The notes under the pieces were generated by a model, which did no database searches, was not told the origin of the DNA, and was given only the letters and a program-made list of their open reading frames with translations. The translations under genes were made by a program, and so were the position numbers. From assembly GCA_013399115.1 (NCBI GenBank), contig VXAA01006072.1, forward strand, positions 301,770 through 365,769: a DNA stretch of 64,000 nucleotides, written 5' to 3'. This stretch comes from Anseranas semipalmata (taxonomy: Eukaryota > Chordata > Aves > Anseriformes > Anseranatidae). The stretch's first letter is position 1. Each line of letters opens with the position of its first letter. Positions 61,611 to 64,000 of this stretch are shown here, in pieces.

Positions 61611-64000
61611 AACCAACCGTGCTCTTTCTTCCGAGGTCTTCATTAAAAATAATTAACAACATAAAAAAAGAGCCTCTTACAATCCTGACATCTGTTCCTG
61701 AAGCACAGATAAACTGTAATAATAAAGAAAAGGAAATAATCAGTAAAAGATGCAGCCATTCTAAACAGTCTAAACAATCCAAATATTCCAAACACAAGGA
61801 AAGTAGCTTGAAAACTGGACAGGTTTCTTGTCCAGGCAACGCTGTTATGACATTAAACACAAGTGCACAAGAGATTGTACTTTCACCCTGAGAACTCTCA
61901 GAGGGCTCCCAGGCATAAAAATAGGAGCTATGGTTTAAGTAATCTTAAATAGTAAAATACTGACACATGCACTCCATTATACGCACAGCAAAAGTGGTGC
62001 AGACAGATGCAAACCCAGTGGTTACACATCTCTCTAAACAGGTATAGCATGTTCAGATGAGATTTTGTAAGGAAGTTGGAGCAGTTGTAAAGAACTCTGA
62101 GATGTTGGACAATGTTAAGAACCAAGTTAAAATAATATGAAAGCCATGTACTCACGGTTACTACAATAAGCTACATCACAGGCATTTGAGAAATGGATGA
62201 GAACACAAGACCGAACCCCATATATCAAAGAAAGTATAAAACGTGACACAGGAAAAGGTAATCAACACAGTATTGCATACAGGAAAAGACATCACAACAT
62301 CACAACTAAATACTTGATTTCCGCCTTTCTCTGCCAAATAGAGTCTCGCTGAAACACCTGATAGCAGAAACCCTAACTTGGTGAAGTCTGATAAAGTTAT
62401 AAACGTCCAGAAAAGATGCTTCATTGAAGTACTGGGCTTGGTAAGCTCCCTTAAGTGCTGCTTTTCTGGCACCACATCACGCAGAAGCCTACACGTGACA
62501 CCTCAAGCAGTTACGGCTCTATGCTGTATGCGGGTTCACATAGATTAAGAATAGAGATGTATGTTAAAAAAGATGTCTTGGCTATAGGTCCATACCTTGA
62601 CCAGTGGGCACAAACTGGTTTTGCAGTTTACAGGAAATAAGATAAAGAGAGAAATAACTAGATATGCTACTCTGACTAAGAAGAAAAAGCAAAGAGCATT
62701 CTTAAAACTGAACGACAATCTGGGTTTTCTTTGCAATTTTGCCCATCATCAATGGGTTACTTTGAATAATAAGGACAGGATACAACTTGCTGAAGTTTTT
62801 CCATTTGTAAAATGGGCTCAAAAATTGACAAAATATTAAACATACAAAATAAAATGTATCTGTAAAGTCAGAAATGGATTTAACCTTATACCATTAGCAG
62901 GGAGATCATTAAAATGTAAGATGCACAAGCACGTGTTGACTTTGTGTTCCCGCAATTAGGAATGGCAAACTTGGAAAGCAAGTCATAGCTAAATTAGTGA
63001 AGAGACTTCTAATAGGTAGCTTCCCTGGGCTGCTACATACCAAGTCATCCCACGGAGATTTCTAATAATAGGTTTGCATTTTTGTCCCCTGAGACATATC
63101 TGAGGAAAAAGCTGGAAAAATCCTCAGGGTTTATCTAACATATAAAAGTTGCCCAAGAAGGAAGTACCACCACAAAGTCTTGCCGTAACCTCCCTGCTTG
63201 TCTCTCCAGGGCATTTGCTTATGCATCTTCTGCTAGAAAGGTAATAATGTAAGAAATTGTCCTCTGGTACGCTGGAAAGCTGACAGGCCCCAGATGGAGA
63301 AAGCAAGAGATGCAAGACCGTGTGGAAGATGGTGTATTTCTGCTGTGCCGACTAGACAAGGGAAATTACATCTGCTGTTCACAGCATGTGTAGCTACTTG
63401 AAACCATGTATCCAAGTAGGAATATTTCTTTATATTCCGTATTAGCATGCATTTCCACTAAAAGAAAAAGATAAAGGAAATAAACTAACACACACTTTAC
63501 AGTTTATGAACCGTGATGTAGAAATAAACAGTATTTGGAAACTGTGCATCTATAGGTTACAGAACACCATCATTTCTATTCGGACAACACCTTCCACATC
63601 CCCAAATCCTGGCATTCATATTGGGATGCACTCGTCAGAAGTGCCTGTGAGCAGAACTGGGAGATGTTTCAGATGATGGATAAGAGCAAAGTTGAATACT
63701 GATCGTTGCTTTCCAAGGGGAGGATCTAGGAGATGAGGCCCAAAGGAGTGAGGCCGTGCAGTGTGAACACAGCTCTGAAGCTACTTTTGTGCATGACATG
63801 ATAAAACAACAAAAAAAATGTATGTGACACCTAAATCTCAGGAATAACATCATCATCTCTTCCACGAGAGAGAAGTTTTACACAGAAGTACCACTCTTAA
63901 CTGGCTTATATCTGAACATATGACAAAGAAGCAAGTGCTCTTCATGAATTGGCCCTGAATATTAAGATAGGCATCTTGTGAACCACCAGTCAATACTGCT
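61611..64000. other. AT-rich non-coding stretch
   Basis: A short imperfect 9-bp tandem repeat of the CTAAACAAT type lies at about 61761-61793. It gives the SKQSKQSKYSKH-like stretch in a chance plus frame (61619-61891). Other frames (up to 99 codons) have no recognisable product. The window ends without a further feature. Confidence 0.55.

Overview
The window looks like nuclear DNA of a bird: AT-rich, very poor in interspersed repeats, with every recognisable transposon piece belonging to the CR1 clade of LINEs. The youngest copy ends in the ATTCTATG tandem tail typical of avian CR1. A short run of Ns and one isolated N show that this is a draft assembly. I cannot name the species.

No complete protein-coding gene can be supported. 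Apart from the CR1 remnant, the longest open frames are what chance gives in GC-rich patches, overlap antisense frames and resemble nothing I know. The window is best read as intergenic or deep intronic. The one non-repeat stretch that looks like coding sequence is a Ser/Lys-rich frame at 47856-48096 (+), which starts right after a plausible splice acceptor. If it is real, a plus-strand gene crosses the window and most of the rest is intron.

Layout. 1-10.7 kb: non-coding, with an AT-rich block holding an 18-bp palindrome (about 2.4-2.6 kb) and GC-rich islets near 5.5 and 9.1-9.6 kb. 10.76-11.31 kb: a very old CR1-clade reverse transcriptase relic on the minus strand, recognisable only by ordered, correctly spaced RT motifs. 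12.9-13.4 kb: a truncated minus-strand CR1. 18.7 kb: a short minus-strand CR1 3' tail. 19.6-19.9, 23.5-23.8 and 28.0-28.6 kb: compact CpG-rich islets. 28.79 kb: assembly gap. 37.15-37.89 kb: the best-preserved CR1, plus strand, with an intact 3' end. 41.45-43.33 kb: two strong CpG islets and a weaker one, with a 28-bp near-perfect palindrome between them. 47.86 kb: candidate exon. 49.5, 53.6-54.0, 59.9-60.1 and 61.4 kb: further CpG-rich islets. Several AT-rich, homeodomain-motif-rich stretches (about 16.3, 50.8 and 60.6 kb) look like possible conserved regulatory elements, but this needs an alignment to test.

No tRNA, rRNA, spliceosomal RNA, CRISPR array or viral gene was recognised. The most interesting items are the candidate exon, the fossil RT at 11 kb, and the CpG-islet and palindrome cluster at 41-43 kb. 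I found no clear evidence of a new biological system.
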